A stretch of 64,000 bases of DNA from Oscillospiraceae bacterium (GCA_022835495.1 BQOK01000001.1:3100001-3164000); one strand, 5' to 3'; positions 41,972-51,181 are shown, counted from the stretch's first letter. The notes: generated by a model from the letters alone, not told the origin. A program made the numbers and translations.

Positions 41972-44900
41972 TCACGCCAGATCCACCGCGATCTCCACGC
42001 CCAGGTCAAAGCTGTACAGCGAAAGCCTTGTCACCGGCTTTTTGAAGCGCCTGTCAATCGCCTCGGCATACATCAGCAGCTGCGGGCGGTAGGCCGCCAC
42101 AAACTGTTCGTGGGTCTTGCCCCGGTCGGTCTTGTAGTCCAAAATTTCCAGATGGTCGCTGAATTCCAGCACCAGGTCCGCCACGCCCTGCACCAGTGTG
42201 CGCGCGCCCAAAAGCTCGCCCTCCGCCTCGGGCGCGGCCTGTTCCGCAGGGATCGAGGTGATGAAATCATACTCCCGCAGCACCCGGTCGGCCGCCTTTA
42301 TGCGGGCGTAGGCGGGGCTTTGGAAAAACTCCTCCAGCTTTTCAAAATCCATCTTGTCATACAGTTCGGGCAAAAGCAGCCGCTTTTCCACCTGCCGCCG
42401 GGCCTCGGCCCGCACATCGGCGCTGGCGGCCTCAAAATCCGCGTACTGCAAAAAGGCGTGCAGCGCCGTGCCCTTTTCGGCGGCGGTCAGCCCCTCTTTA
42501 TAAAGGAACGAGGGCCGCTGCAGGGTGGCCTCCTCGGCCGAGTGCACCAGCGCGGTCACGCTCACCTTGGCCGGCACCCCTGCGAGCGCGGCCCGTGGGT
42601 AGGTCCAAGCAAGCCGCTCCTCCACCTGCTGCGCCAGCACCCGGTCGGGCGGGGCCTCGGGCAGGCCCGTGCGGGCTTCGGCCCGCTGGGCGGCGGGCGC
42701 ATCGCCCTCCACCGTCACCTCCAGCCATCCGGGCGCATCGCCCGGCGCGGGCCGCACCGGGGCGGCCACCGCCGCCCGCAAAGCGCCCGCAGCGGGGTGG
42801 GGCAGCGCGGCCAGCAGCACCCATTCCGCCGGGCTTTGGCAGCGCTGCAGCAGGTATTCCCGGGGGCGGCCCTCCTCGGGCAGCTGCGCCGCCAGCCGTT
42901 CCAGCAGCCGCGCCGGGTCCTTGGCGGCGGCGGTCAGGATCAGCCGGTCCTTGGCGCGGGTCAGCGCCACATACAGCACCCGCATCTCCTCGCTCAGGCC
43001 CTCGGCCCCAATGGCCGCCTGCACCGCCCGGTAGGGCGCGGTGGGGTAGGTGCCCCCCTGCCCCGCCCGCAGCGTCAGGCCAATGCCCAGCGCGGGGTGG
43101 AACACCGCGGCCGCCCGCAGGTCCTCCTTATTAAAGGTCTTTGCCAGCCCGCAGGCCAGCACCACCGGGAATTCCAGCCCCTTCGAGCGGTGCACCGTCA
43201 TAACGGTCACGCAGCCGGGCCGGCTCTGCCCCTGCTCAGGGCCGGGCACGCCGCCGGTTGCCAGGGCCGCGTCCATGGCGCGCACCACCCCGGCCAGGCC
43301 GTTTTTGCCGCAGCCTGCCGCAAACTGGGCGAACTGGCGCAGGTTTTCCCGCCGGGCCGGGCCCTCGGGCATGGCGCCCGCCGCGGCCAGGCACCCGGTG
43401 CGGATGAAGATCTCCTCCATCAGCCGGTCCACCGAAACAGTCTGCGCCAGCTGCCGCAGCCCCCGCAGCCGCTCGGCAAAGGCCAGGGTCTTTTCATCCT
43501 CGGCCGCCATCACCGCGCCGTAAAAGCTGCCCTTGGGGCGCTCGGCCCGCAGCCGCACCAGATCGTCCGGCTCAAAGCCGGAAAGGCCCAGCATCACCGC
43601 CGCCAGGTGCACGTCCTGGGCGGGGTTGTCCAGCACCCGCAAAAGGCTCGCCACCGGGCGCACCTCCGGCGCGTCCAGCAGGTTTTCCGCCCGGTCCACA
43701 TACGCCGGGATTCCCCGCGCCTCCAGCGCGTCGGCAAACACTTCAAAGCTGCCACGGCTGCGCAGCAAAATGCAAAAATCCTCGTAGCGCGCGGGCCGCG
43801 TGCCCCCCGCGCCGTCCCGCACGGCAAAGCCGCCGGCCGGGTCGGTCAACCCCGCAATGCGGCGGGCCGCATATTCGGCCTCCGCCTCGGGGCGGGTGCT
43901 CTCCACCAGGCGCACCTCGCAGCCTCCCATATATCCGCCGTAGCCCTCGGCCCCGCCAAAGCCCGGCGCCAGCCGCTCGCCGGGGCCATACTCCACCCCG
44001 CCCAGCGCCCGGCTCATCAGCGGGCCGAACACGGCGTTCACTCCCGCGATCACCCCCGGCGCGCTGCGGAAGTTCGCGTCCAAAAACAGCTTCTGCGCCC
44101 CGCCCTGCCCGTAGGGGGCAAAGCGCTCCAGCTTTGCCTGAAAAATACTGGGGTCCGCCTGGCGGAAGCGGTAAATGCTCTGCTTCAGATCCCCCACAAA
44201 GAACAGGTCCTCGCCCCCCGCCCTGGCAAGGCAGGCGTACAGCGCGTCCTGCAAAGCGTTCGTGTCCTGGTATTCGTCCACCATCACGGCAAAAAAACCG
44301 CCGCTCACCTGGCGCGCCAGCTCGGTGGGCTCGCCCTCCGGGGTCTGCAAAAGGCGCAGGGCAAGGTGCTCCACGTCGCTGAACTCCAGGGTCTTTTCTT
44401 CCTGCTTGGCGGCAAAGAACCGGTCCTGGAAATCCCGCTCGGCCCGCGCCAGGGCCCGCACCAAGGGCGCGGCGGCAGCCCGGTCCGCCTCAAATTCCGC
44501 CGTGCTACACACGAACACGTTCTCCTGCAAGCGCGCCAGCGTTTTTTTCAGCAGCTCCCGCCGGGCCTTTACCGGCTCCATGTGGCAGCCCTCGTACCCG
44601 CGCACCGCCCCCAGCCGCTCGTAGCAAAGCGCGCGGAACGCCGCCAGGATCTCGTCCCAGGGCGCGGTGGAGATCTGGCTCAGCAGGTGCTCCGCCGCCG
44701 CCAGGTCCGCCCGCAGGGCGGGCAGGTAGGGGGCAAGCCCCCCGTCCGCCTCGGCCTCCCGCAGGTTTTGCTGGGCCAGGGCCAGGGCGCACTCGGCCCC
44801 CCGCCGCCCCTCGGCCCGCAGCGCCTTGCCCCAGGCGGTATCGTCCAGCGGCCCGGCCTGCTCCCACGCCGCGCAAAAATCCTCCAGCGTGCGGGCCGGG

Positions 44901-45448
44901 TCGGGCATGCTGCTCAAAAAGTCGTGCAGCGCCTCCAGCACCCGTGCCGCCTGCCAGTCGCTTCGGCCCTTGCCGTACAGGTCGGCAAAGGCGCAGAAGT
45001 CCGGGTCGGTGTAAGCGGTTTCCAGCGCGTCCGCCAGGCTCTGCGCCCGCAGGGCGGCCAGCTGCGGCCCGTCCGCGGTGGAAAAGTCCGGCGGGATGTC
45101 CAGCCGGCTGAAATGGGCCTGCACCAGCTGCAAACAGTAAGCGTCGATGGTGCAGATGGGCGCGCGCTGCAAAAGCATGCGCTGGCGGCGCAGGTGCGGG
45201 CTGCCCGGCTTTTTGGCCAGCTCGCCCGCCAGCCGCTGCGCCAGCTTGCCCCGCAGGCTGGCCGCCGCCGCCCGCGTAAAGGTCACGATCAGCAGCTGGT
45301 CGGCGGGCACCGGGTCCTCTTCCCGGCACAAAAGCCGCACCGCCCGCTCCACCAGCACGGCGGTCTTGCCGCTGCCCGCGGCGGCGCTCACCAGCAGCGC
45401 CCCCTGCCCGTGCTGTATGGCCCTTGCCTGTTCCGGCGTAAACTCCAC
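41972..45448 (-). CDS. addA: Helicase-exonuclease AddAB, subunit A
   Basis: 1158 aa. AddAB is the Gram-positive RecBCD counterpart that resects double-strand breaks for RecA. Walker A SAAAGSGKT is at about 21-29; the UvrD-like helicase motifs follow, with VDEYQDTN (Walker B) near 390-397, DLKQSIYRFRQAD after it, and VMTVHRSKGLEFPVV further on. The C-terminal nuclease domain shows GVADLVLEF and LDYKTDRG, which hold the catalytic Asp and Lys. Lies 52 nt downstream of addB. Confidence 0.97.
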   Translation of the reverse strand: MEFTPEQARAIQHGQGALLVSAAAGSGKTAVLVERAVRLLCREEDPVPADQLLIVTFTRAAAASLRGKLAQRLAGELAKKPGSPHLRRQRMLLQRAPICTIDAYCLQLVQAHFSRLDIPPDFSTADGPQLAALRAQSLADALETAYTDPDFCAFADLYGKGRSDWQAARVLEALHDFLSSMPDPARTLEDFCAAWEQAGPLDDTAWGKALRAEGRRGAECALALAQQNLREAEADGGLAPYLPALRADLAAAEHLLSQISTAPWDEILAAFRALCYERLGAVRGYEGCHMEPVKARRELLKKTLARLQENVFVCSTAEFEADRAAAAPLVRALARAERDFQDRFFAAKQEEKTLEFSDVEHLALRLLQTPEGEPTELARQVSGGFFAVMVDEYQDTNALQDALYACLARAGGEDLFFVGDLKQSIYRFRQADPSIFQAKLERFAPYGQGGAQKLFLDANFRSAPGVIAGVNAVFGPLMSRALGGVEYGPGERLAPGFGGAEGYGGYMGGCEVRLVESTRPEAEAEYAARRIAGLTDPAGGFAVRDGAGGTRPARYEDFCILLRSRGSFEVFADALEARGIPAYVDRAENLLDAPEVRPVASLLRVLDNPAQDVHLAAVMLGLSGFEPDDLVRLRAERPKGSFYGAVMAAEDEKTLAFAERLRGLRQLAQTVSVDRLMEEIFIRTGCLAAAGAMPEGPARRENLRQFAQFAAGCGKNGLAGVVRAMDAALATGGVPGPEQGQSRPGCVTVMTVHRSKGLEFPVVLACGLAKTFNKEDLRAAAVFHPALGIGLTLRAGQGGTYPTAPYRAVQAAIGAEGLSEEMRVLYVALTRAKDRLILTAAAKDPARLLERLAAQLPEEGRPREYLLQRCQSPAEWVLLAALPHPAAGALRAAVAAPVRPAPGDAPGWLEVTVEGDAPAAQRAEARTGLPEAPPDRVLAQQVEERLAWTYPRAALAGVPAKVSVTALVHSAEEATLQRPSFLYKEGLTAAEKGTALHAFLQYADFEAASADVRAEARRQVEKRLLLPELYDKMDFEKLEEFFQSPAYARIKAADRVLREYDFITSIPAEQAAPEAEGELLGARTLVQGVADLVLEFSDHLEILDYKTDRGKTHEQFVAAYRPQLLMYAEAIDRRFKKPVTRLSLYSFDLGVEIAVDLA

Positions 45449-45500
45449 GGCTCCCCGCCTCCTTTCCCTTTTTGTTTTATCCCCGCCGCAAACGCGGCGG

Positions 45501-48500
45501 TCAGTCGTCCTGGCGGCGGCACACGCTGCGGTAGTCGCACCACTCGCAGTGGGTCTCGCCCCGCTTGCCCCGGGCCAGCGGCTCCACCGCGATCTCGCCC
45601 TCGTACAGGTTCTGGGCCATGCGCAGCACCAGGCTGTCCATCTCGTTCTGCAACTCCGCCAGGCCCGAAAGGCTGGCCAGCGCCTCGGTCAGCTTGGGGT
45701 GGCCCGCCTTGTCGAACTTCAGGGGCACGTACAGGCCGGTGGCGTCCCGGTCCATGGCCCGCAGCACCGCCTCGTCCTGCACCACCATGCCCTCCACCTG
45801 GTATTCCAGGCCCTTGGCTGCCTTTTCCCTGCTTTCCCGCGCCGGGGCCGGGTCGGCCATCAGGTATAACACGCCCGCCGGGGCCGGGTTTTCAAACCGC
45901 ACGTTCCCGTTGCGGGTCAGGGTGAACAGGTAAATCAGCATCTGGCAGTTCAGGCCGTTGCGCACGTCCTCCAGTAAAAACTCCTTGCTGCCGGTCTTGT
46001 AGTCCACCACCCGCAGCCAGGTCTTTCCGCCTTCCTTATAAGCGTCCACCCGGTCGATCTTGCCGACCATCCGCACGGTTTCGCCGCCCGCCGTGGTCAG
46101 GGTGACCGGCGGCACCTCGCCCTCTTTGCCGCCGATGCCCAGCTCAAAGGCCACCGGCACAAAGCTGCCCTGCCGCTGCTCGGCCTGGATGTAGCAAAGC
46201 AGGCTTGCCGCGCTCCGTTCCAGCCGCCGCACCAGGTAGCCGAACCGGGCCGCGCCGCCGGGCATGTTCTCCTTCACGTATTCCTCGGCCACCTCGGCCG
46301 CCAGCCGGGCCAGCTCGTCCTCGGTCAGATCCACAAAGCCCTCGCCCGCCCGGGCCAGGGCCTGTTCCAGCACATAGTGCACCAGGTTGCCGCTCTGGTC
46401 GGCGGTCAGCGCCGCCTGCCTGCGGGGCCGGGCATTCAGCACATACTCCATAAAATACGAGAACGGGCAGGAATAATACCGCTCCATCTTGCTGGGTGAA
46501 AGCCACAGGTCCCGCCCCAGCAGGCGGCGCATGGCCGCCTTGTCCCGCACCTTGTAGGGCTCGGCGCTGGCCGCGCGGCGCACCGGCGCAAGCTGTTCCG
46601 CGCCGCCGGGCGCGGCCTCCACCGCACCGTACAGCGCCGCCGTGGCGGGGCTCTCCGGGTCCCAGGTCTGGCCCAGCACATCCAGCGCCGCGGCGGGGGT
46701 GCCGGTCAAATCGGCAATACTCAGGTCAGGGCGCCCAGGGGCCAGCAGCTCCACCACCGGCGCCAGCGCGCTGGTCACCGGCAGGGCCCCCGGCCCGGCC
46801 GCCCAGCTCAGCCACAGCCCTTTCGAGGGCGCGGTGAGCGCTTTGTAAAAGCACACCTGCTCGCGCACCATCCGGTTTTCAAAGCAGTCGGGCATGTCCA
46901 CCCCCTGGCGGATCAGGCTGTCCCGCTCTGTATGGGTCAAAAGGCCGCTCTCGCCGGGCGCCTTGGGGAACTCCCCCTCCGCCAGGCCCAGCACAAAGCA
47001 GAATTCCGGGTTGTCCAGCCGCATGCGGCCCGCCGTGGTCAGGATCACCGCGTCCAGGCTCTGGGGGATGTGCCCCAGGTCGGTGGTGCGGGCCAGCAGC
47101 TCAAACAGCTCGCCGCACTCGGCGGCGGGCAGCGTTTCTTCCCCCAGCAGCAGGGCCATCTGGTCCAGCAGCTCGCTGGCCAGGTTCCACACCCGAATGG
47201 CCTCCTCGGCCGCGGGGATGCCCTCGGCCTGCTTCAGCCGCTCGGCCGCCGCGCCCGCCTGTTCTTCCCCGCCCAGCGCCTGCATGGTGCGGTAGGTCAG
47301 CGCGCACAGCGCCTCGGCGGGCTTTTCGCGCCCGGCCTTCGCGTACCGGTCCAGGATCGGCACCAGCCACGCCCTCGCCTCTTCGGCCAGCTCCAGCTGC
47401 CGGGCGTCCTCCGGGCGCAGCTCCGCCCCAAAGCCCGCGGGCGAAAGGGTAAAGGGCTCGCGCCACTGGGCGGCCGAAAGCTGCCAGGTGTAGGCGTAGT
47501 TTTCCAGTGCGCACAGCTGCTCCTCCGGCAGCTTTGTCAGGCCGGTCTTGGCCACCGCCAGCAGCCGCTCGCTGGAAAGCCCGCGGCGCACCAGGTCCAG
47601 CAGCGCCCGCACCAGCCGGATGGGGGCCGCGTGCTCGGCGGTGGTGGGCTCGTCGAAGAAAAACGGGATGCCCGCCAGCCGGAACTCATACCGCAGCGGC
47701 GCAAGGTACGCCTCGCTCTCGCGGCAGATCACCGCCATTTTCCCGTAGGCAACCCCCTGCCGCGCCAGCCGGTCAATGGCCGCGGCCACCCGCTTTGCCT
47801 CCCCCGCGCGGGTCTCGGCCTGGCTCAGGGTCAGCTGGGCCGGGCTGGCCGCGCCCGGCGCGGGGCTGCCGCCCTCCAGCAGCAGCGCCAGGCGGGCAAG
47901 GTCCGGCGCGCCGCTGTGCCGCCAGTCGGTGGTCAGCACCACGGGCGAAGCCACCGCCACCCCGTTCTTGCGGGCGGTCTGCCGCAAGGCCAGCGCCATC
48001 TTTTTTGCGCCGCTGAAAAGCCCCAGCCCCCCCTCTGCGTCGTCCAGCCCGTCGCAGCAAAGCGCCACAGTGGTCTCGGGGGCAAACTGCAGAACGCGCT
48101 CCAGCAAACGGCGCTTGGGCGCGTTGAAGGTGTCGAACTCGTCAATGAACACGGCCCGGCCCTCCAAAAAGCCCGGCTCCAACACCTCGACGGCGCTCAG
48201 CACCCGGTCCGAGGGATCCATGGCCGCACCCTCCAAAAGGGCCTCATAGGCGGCGAACACCCCCGCCAGCTCGGCCAGCTTTTCCCGGCCCGGCCCGGCG
48301 GCCCCGGCCAGCCGCTCCAGCTCGGCCGCGGTCAGGCCCGCGCTTTTCAATTCGTCCAAGGTCTCGGCGCACTTTTCGCAAAAGGCGGTGCTGCGCCGGT
48401 GCCGGCTGTAATACACCAGCCTGTCCCCCATGGCCTCCAGCGCCCGGCGCACCAGCACCGCGCGGCCCGCGTCGGTCAGGGTGCGCACCGCCGCGCCGCC

Positions 48501-48725
48501 ATAGGTGGCCAAAATCTTTTCCGCCAGGCTGGAAAAGCTGTAGCTGGCCGCAAAGCCGGACAGTTCATCCCCCAGCGTGTTGTAAATGCGGCTCTCGGTC
48601 GACGAGGTGAATTGCTCCGGCACCAGCACCAGGCTCTTTTCGCCCCGCGCGGCCCGCTCGCGCACCCGCTCGAACAGCCAGCTCGATTTCCCCGTGCCCG
48701 AAGGCCCCAACACCAGCTGCAGCAC
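45501..48725 (-). CDS. addB: Helicase-exonuclease AddAB, subunit B
   Basis: 1074 aa from a GTG start at 48725. Walker A GPSGTGKSS is at 7-15, which fixes the beginning; AAGGGGAG precedes the GTG by 7 nt. The C-terminal nuclease domain has KIDRVDAY, VVDYKTGSK and the iron-sulfur cysteines, one in YYSCPFSYF and three in CEWCDYRSVC at the end, as in characterised AddB. AddB has an inactive helicase core that reads Chi. First gene of the addBA unit; its upstream region is AT-rich and holds an orphan hairpin. Confidence 0.95.
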   Translation of the reverse strand: MLQLVLGPSGTGKSSWLFERVRERAARGEKSLVLVPEQFTSSTESRIYNTLGDELSGFAASYSFSSLAEKILATYGGAAVRTLTDAGRAVLVRRALEAMGDRLVYYSRHRRSTAFCEKCAETLDELKSAGLTAAELERLAGAAGPGREKLAELAGVFAAYEALLEGAAMDPSDRVLSAVEVLEPGFLEGRAVFIDEFDTFNAPKRRLLERVLQFAPETTVALCCDGLDDAEGGLGLFSGAKKMALALRQTARKNGVAVASPVVLTTDWRHSGAPDLARLALLLEGGSPAPGAASPAQLTLSQAETRAGEAKRVAAAIDRLARQGVAYGKMAVICRESEAYLAPLRYEFRLAGIPFFFDEPTTAEHAAPIRLVRALLDLVRRGLSSERLLAVAKTGLTKLPEEQLCALENYAYTWQLSAAQWREPFTLSPAGFGAELRPEDARQLELAEEARAWLVPILDRYAKAGREKPAEALCALTYRTMQALGGEEQAGAAAERLKQAEGIPAAEEAIRVWNLASELLDQMALLLGEETLPAAECGELFELLARTTDLGHIPQSLDAVILTTAGRMRLDNPEFCFVLGLAEGEFPKAPGESGLLTHTERDSLIRQGVDMPDCFENRMVREQVCFYKALTAPSKGLWLSWAAGPGALPVTSALAPVVELLAPGRPDLSIADLTGTPAAALDVLGQTWDPESPATAALYGAVEAAPGGAEQLAPVRRAASAEPYKVRDKAAMRRLLGRDLWLSPSKMERYYSCPFSYFMEYVLNARPRRQAALTADQSGNLVHYVLEQALARAGEGFVDLTEDELARLAAEVAEEYVKENMPGGAARFGYLVRRLERSAASLLCYIQAEQRQGSFVPVAFELGIGGKEGEVPPVTLTTAGGETVRMVGKIDRVDAYKEGGKTWLRVVDYKTGSKEFLLEDVRNGLNCQMLIYLFTLTRNGNVRFENPAPAGVLYLMADPAPARESREKAAKGLEYQVEGMVVQDEAVLRAMDRDATGLYVPLKFDKAGHPKLTEALASLSGLAELQNEMDSLVLRMAQNLYEGEIAVEPLARGKRGETHCEWCDYRSVCRRQDD

Positions 48726-48851
48726 AGCCCCGCTCCCCTTTCTGTTTTCCCTATGGCAGCATCGCACCCTGCGCCCGGCCGCCCCGCGTGTGGCGGGGCC
48801 GCGCGCTGCAGCGGCTGCAAAAAACATCTGAATCGTAACATTGCTATTATA

Positions 48852-49114
48852 TCATAAAAACTTCAAAAAACGCAGCGGGCCCTTTGTGGGCTTCTCCTTT
48901 TCAGCCGGCCCTCCCTCAAACAAAAATGACCGTGCCCCATCACAGGGCACGGTCATTTTTGTTGATCGCGTTCCATCGTTTCCCGAATCACAGAAAGCCA
49001 CAACAGCATTTTCTCTCAGGTTATATCTTTTTTCAACACACTCTATGCTATAAAAATTATTAAAAATTAAATCAATTTCTTCGTTTTTCGCAAATTTCTA
49101 TATATACCTATAGA
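48852..49114. other. AT-rich island between addB and the RHH gene
   Basis: The 512-nt gap 48726-49237 is far richer in A and T than the genes around it, most of all 49020-49190. On the - strand one frame stays open from 49097 to a TGA at 48852 (81 codons) but has no start codon in its first half. Opposite it, a + strand frame is also open. Neither has a Shine-Dalgarno. It may be a gene remnant, a dispersed element or a small RNA gene; on the - strand TTGAAA and TATATA (spacer about 16) near 49124-49100 could start such an RNA, ending at the hairpin 48922-48960. Confidence 0.4.
48922..48960 (-). terminator. Orphan bidirectional terminator hairpin
   Basis: A perfect 16-bp stem (48922-48937 with 48945-48960) and a 7-nt loop, with A5 and T5 at the outer ends. 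It lies between two divergent genes, where no known transcript should end, so it points to an unannotated transcript. Confidence 0.8.
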
Positions 49115-49142
49115 TTGCCATATTTCAAATCAACAATATAAT
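49115..49142 (+). promoter_or_regulatory. Promoter of the RHH gene
   Basis: TTGCCA at 49115-49120, a 16-nt spacer and TATAAT at 49137-49142. The leader to the ATG at 49238 is about 85 nt and pyrimidine-rich. Confidence 0.7.
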
Positions 49143-49237
49143 AAAAATAGGCTGATAACATTTCCTTTCATCCTATTTTTTCAGCTTCCCAACTCTTGCA
49201 CCACATCTTCTCATCTTTTACAAAAGGAGCCCTTCTC

Positions 49238-49420
49238 ATGGACGAACTGAAAATCTCCCGGCGCACCGAGCCCGTCATGTTCACCATCCGCATCGACCGC
49301 TCGGTCCTCGAATTTTACGACCGCCTTGCCCGGGCCACCAACCGCAGCCGCAACGAGCTGCTGGGCCTCGCGCTGGACTATGCAAAGGATAAATTTCTGG
49401 TCGAGGGCGGCCGCGTCTAG
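49238..49420 (+). CDS. Ribbon-helix-helix DNA-binding protein (60 aa)
   Basis: 60 aa with the Arc/CopG pattern: a short beta strand (EPVMFTIRID) followed by two helices (RSVLEFYDRLARATNRSRNELLGLALDYAKDKF). Such proteins bind DNA as dimers through the strand. AAAAGGAG lies 10-12 nt before the ATG at 49238. No toxin-like gene follows in the same unit; the next gene has its own promoter. A stand-alone transcription factor is the most likely reading; its target may be its own AT-rich upstream region. Confidence 0.8.
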   Translation: MDELKISRRTEPVMFTIRIDRSVLEFYDRLARATNRSRNELLGLALDYAKDKFLVEGGRV

Positions 49421-49505
49421 CCACCCCGCCGGTTTCCAAGCGGCCGCCCCCCCCCTTTGCCGCGCTTTGCCGCCCCCAATTGCGACAGCTGCCCCAAATC
49501 GTCTA

Positions 49506-49534
49506 TTGGCCCGCACCGCGCACTGGGGTATGCT
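49506..49534 (+). promoter_or_regulatory. Promoter of the 79-aa gene
   Basis: TTGGCC at 49506-49511, a 17-nt spacer and TATGCT at 49529-49534; the gene starts 39 nt later. Confidence 0.6.
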
Positions 49535-49573
49535 AAAGGGGAAGAACAACCTTCCCCAAAGGAGGCGCGCCCC

Positions 49574-49813
49574 ATGAAGCTTGAAGATCTCGCCAAACAG
49601 GCCGCACTGGAAGCGGCCGTCGCCCACAGCCTGCGGCGCGAGCGCCGCAACCCCGCCCGCGCGGCCCGCAACCTGGCGGACCTTGCCGCCGCGCTGCAGC
49701 ACGTCCCGCCCCCGCCCAAAGACTCCCCTTTTTTGCAGCAGCTCGCCGCCGCGCTCACCGGCAAAGACGAGGACGGCGCGCTCATTCTGCTCAAAGCTGA
49801 GTTCTGGCGATAG
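49574..49813 (+). CDS. Small helical protein of unknown function (79 aa)
   Basis: I do not recognise this protein. It is 79 aa, almost wholly predicted helix, rich in Ala, Leu and Arg, and starts MKLEDLAKQAALEAAVAHSL; a PPPPKDSP turn divides it in two. No membrane helix or cysteine is present. AAAGGAGG at 49558-49565 sets the ATG at 49574. It lies between the RHH gene and an HD-domain gene, all three on the + strand and each with its own promoter-like sequence. Confidence 0.65.
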   Translation: MKLEDLAKQAALEAAVAHSLRRERRNPARAARNLADLAAALQHVPPPPKDSPFLQQLAAALTGKDEDGALILLKAEFWR

Positions 49814-49833
49814 CTTTTTTGCTCCGGGCGCGC

Positions 49834-49839
49834 TATAAT
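49834..49839 (+). promoter_or_regulatory. -10 box ahead of the HD-domain gene
   Basis: A perfect TATAAT with no convincing -35 at the right distance. The HD-domain gene starts 31 nt downstream. Confidence 0.5.
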
Positions 49840-49870
49840 AAGGAAAAACGCCAGAAAAGAGGTTTTTTCC

Positions 49871-50440
49871 ATGCCCGGCCTTACCTTTGAACGTGCCAGC
49901 GAGCTGCTGCACACCACCACCACCGAGCCCCATCTGTTTGAACATGCCTTGGGCGTGAGCGCCGCCATGGGCGCCATGGCCCGCCACTTCGGCGCCGACG
50001 AAGCCTACTGGAAAGCCGTGGGCTACCTGCACGACTACGATTACCAGCAGTTCCCCGAGGAGCATCTGCGCCACACCGAGGCCCCCCTGCGCGAGGCCGG
50101 GGTCGACGAAGAGAGCATCCGCGCCATCCTGTCCCACGGGTGGGGCCTGTGCAGCGAGGTGGAGCCCCAAACCGATCTGGAAAAAAGCCTTTTTACGGTG
50201 GACGAGCTCACCGGCCTCATCGCCGCCAACGCCCGCATGCGGCCGGGCGGCCTGTCCGACCTGGAGCCCTCCAGCGTCAAGAAAAAGTTCAAGGATAAAA
50301 AGTTCGCCGCCAAGATCGACCGGTCGGTCATCCAAAAGGGCTGCGATCTGCTGGGGCTCGACCTCACCCAGGTCATCGCCCTGTGCATCGAGGGCATGCG
50401 CGAAGAAATGGCCGCCCTGGGCCTCGGCCCCAAAGCCTGA
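49871..50440 (+). CDS. HD-domain phosphohydrolase-like protein
   Basis: 189 aa. H22-type EPHLFEHALGV, the LHDYDY pair at about 54-57, H in RHTEAPLREAG and SHGWG, and the D in TVDELTGLI fit the HD metal-site order. Family members of this kind are listed as predicted hydrolases; the substrate is unknown. A second half (135-189) with KKKFKDKKFAAKIDR and a regular helix follows. Promoter-like TATAAT and a terminator frame it as a single-gene unit. Confidence 0.8.
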   Translation: MPGLTFERASELLHTTTTEPHLFEHALGVSAAMGAMARHFGADEAYWKAVGYLHDYDYQQFPEEHLRHTEAPLREAGVDEESIRAILSHGWGLCSEVEPQTDLEKSLFTVDELTGLIAANARMRPGGLSDLEPSSVKKKFKDKKFAAKIDRSVIQKGCDLLGLDLTQVIALCIEGMREEMAALGLGPKA

Positions 50441-50461
50441 CGCGCCGCCAAAACGCAAACG

Positions 50462-50494
50462 CGCCCGCCGCCGGAATACTTCCGGCGGCGGGCG
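50462..50494. terminator. Bidirectional terminator between convergent genes
   Basis: A perfect 15-bp GC-rich stem (50462-50476 with 50480-50494), 3-nt loop and TTTTT on the + strand. It lies between the HD gene (+) and the TetR gene (-). Confidence 0.85.
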
Positions 50495-50505
50495 TTTTTG
50501 TACAT

Positions 50506-51078
50506 TCATTTTTGCGGCTCGGTGGCCTCGGCCAGCCGTATGGCCGCCCGCTCGCTGTCCTTCGCAAGGCAGTAGATGTCCCGCGCAAGGGTATCGGGCG
50601 CAACGCGCATGCCGCCCTGGGCCCAGCGCACCACCACGGCGCAGCAGCCCAGCGCATAAAACGAGGCGCCGAATTTTCTGCGCTCCTCGCCCACGTCGTT
50701 TTCCTCGTCCAGCCGCTCGGTCACCTGCAAAAACAGCGCCTCCAAAATGCGGGACAAACTCTCGGAAAAATGTCCAGGCTGCGCCTTGATGGCCGCCACG
50801 TAAAATTTGCGCTCGTCGTACATCCGGTCCAGCATGGCCCGCAGCTTCATGGGCCAGTTCTGCAGGGTAATGCCCTCGCACAGGGGCGCGAAGGCGTCCT
50901 GATAATACACCCATTCCAGCAGCTCGAACTTGTCCTGAAAGTGGTAATAAAAGCTCTGGCGGCCCATTCCGCAGGCGCCCGTGATGTCCCCGACCGAAAC
51001 CTTGTCAAAACCCTTTTTCCGCACCAATTCCTTGAGCCCGTCGCCCAACGCCTTTTTGGTGATCTGCGAATCCGCCAA
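50506..51078 (-). CDS. TetR-family transcriptional regulator
   Basis: 190 aa. The N-terminal helix-turn-helix KKALGDGLKELVRKKGFDKVSVGDITGACGMGRQSFYYHFQ (quoted here in parts: KVSVGDI, GMGRQSFYYHF) is the TetR DNA-binding signature of the DhaS-like branch. The C-terminal half is the ligand-binding domain. The start is TTG at 51078, set by GGGGAGG 8 nt upstream. It follows a gene for a peptidoglycan-binding protein but has its own promoter, so it probably regulates itself or a distant target. Confidence 0.88.
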   Translation of the reverse strand: MADSQITKKALGDGLKELVRKKGFDKVSVGDITGACGMGRQSFYYHFQDKFELLEWVYYQDAFAPLCEGITLQNWPMKLRAMLDRMYDERKFYVAAIKAQPGHFSESLSRILEALFLQVTERLDEENDVGEERRKFGASFYALGCCAVVVRWAQGGMRVAPDTLARDIYCLAKDSERAAIRLAEATEPQK

Positions 51079-51110
51079 GCGCTTCGCCTCCCCGCCGCTT
51101 TTCTGCCCCC

Positions 51111-51139
51111 ATTATACTGTATTTTGCCGGGTCCTTCAA
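51111..51139 (-). promoter_or_regulatory. tetR-family gene promoter
   Basis: On the - strand: TTGAAG (51139-51134), a 17-nt spacer and TATAAT (51116-51111), 32 nt before the TTG start. Confidence 0.78.
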
Positions 51140-51150
51140 GCAAAACAAAA

Positions 51151-51181
51151 GGGCGCGGCGGGCAAAGCGCCCGCCGCGCCC
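51151..51181 (-). terminator. Terminator after the peptidoglycan-binding gene
   Basis: A 13-bp GC stem (51151-51163 with 51169-51181) followed on the - strand by TTTTGTTTTG. It separates the gene from the tetR promoter. Confidence 0.8.

Noticed and set aside
49238-49813. Toxin-antitoxin pair (RHH plus 79-aa protein)
   Set aside because: The second protein has no toxin-like pattern, the genes are 150 nt apart and each has its own promoter.
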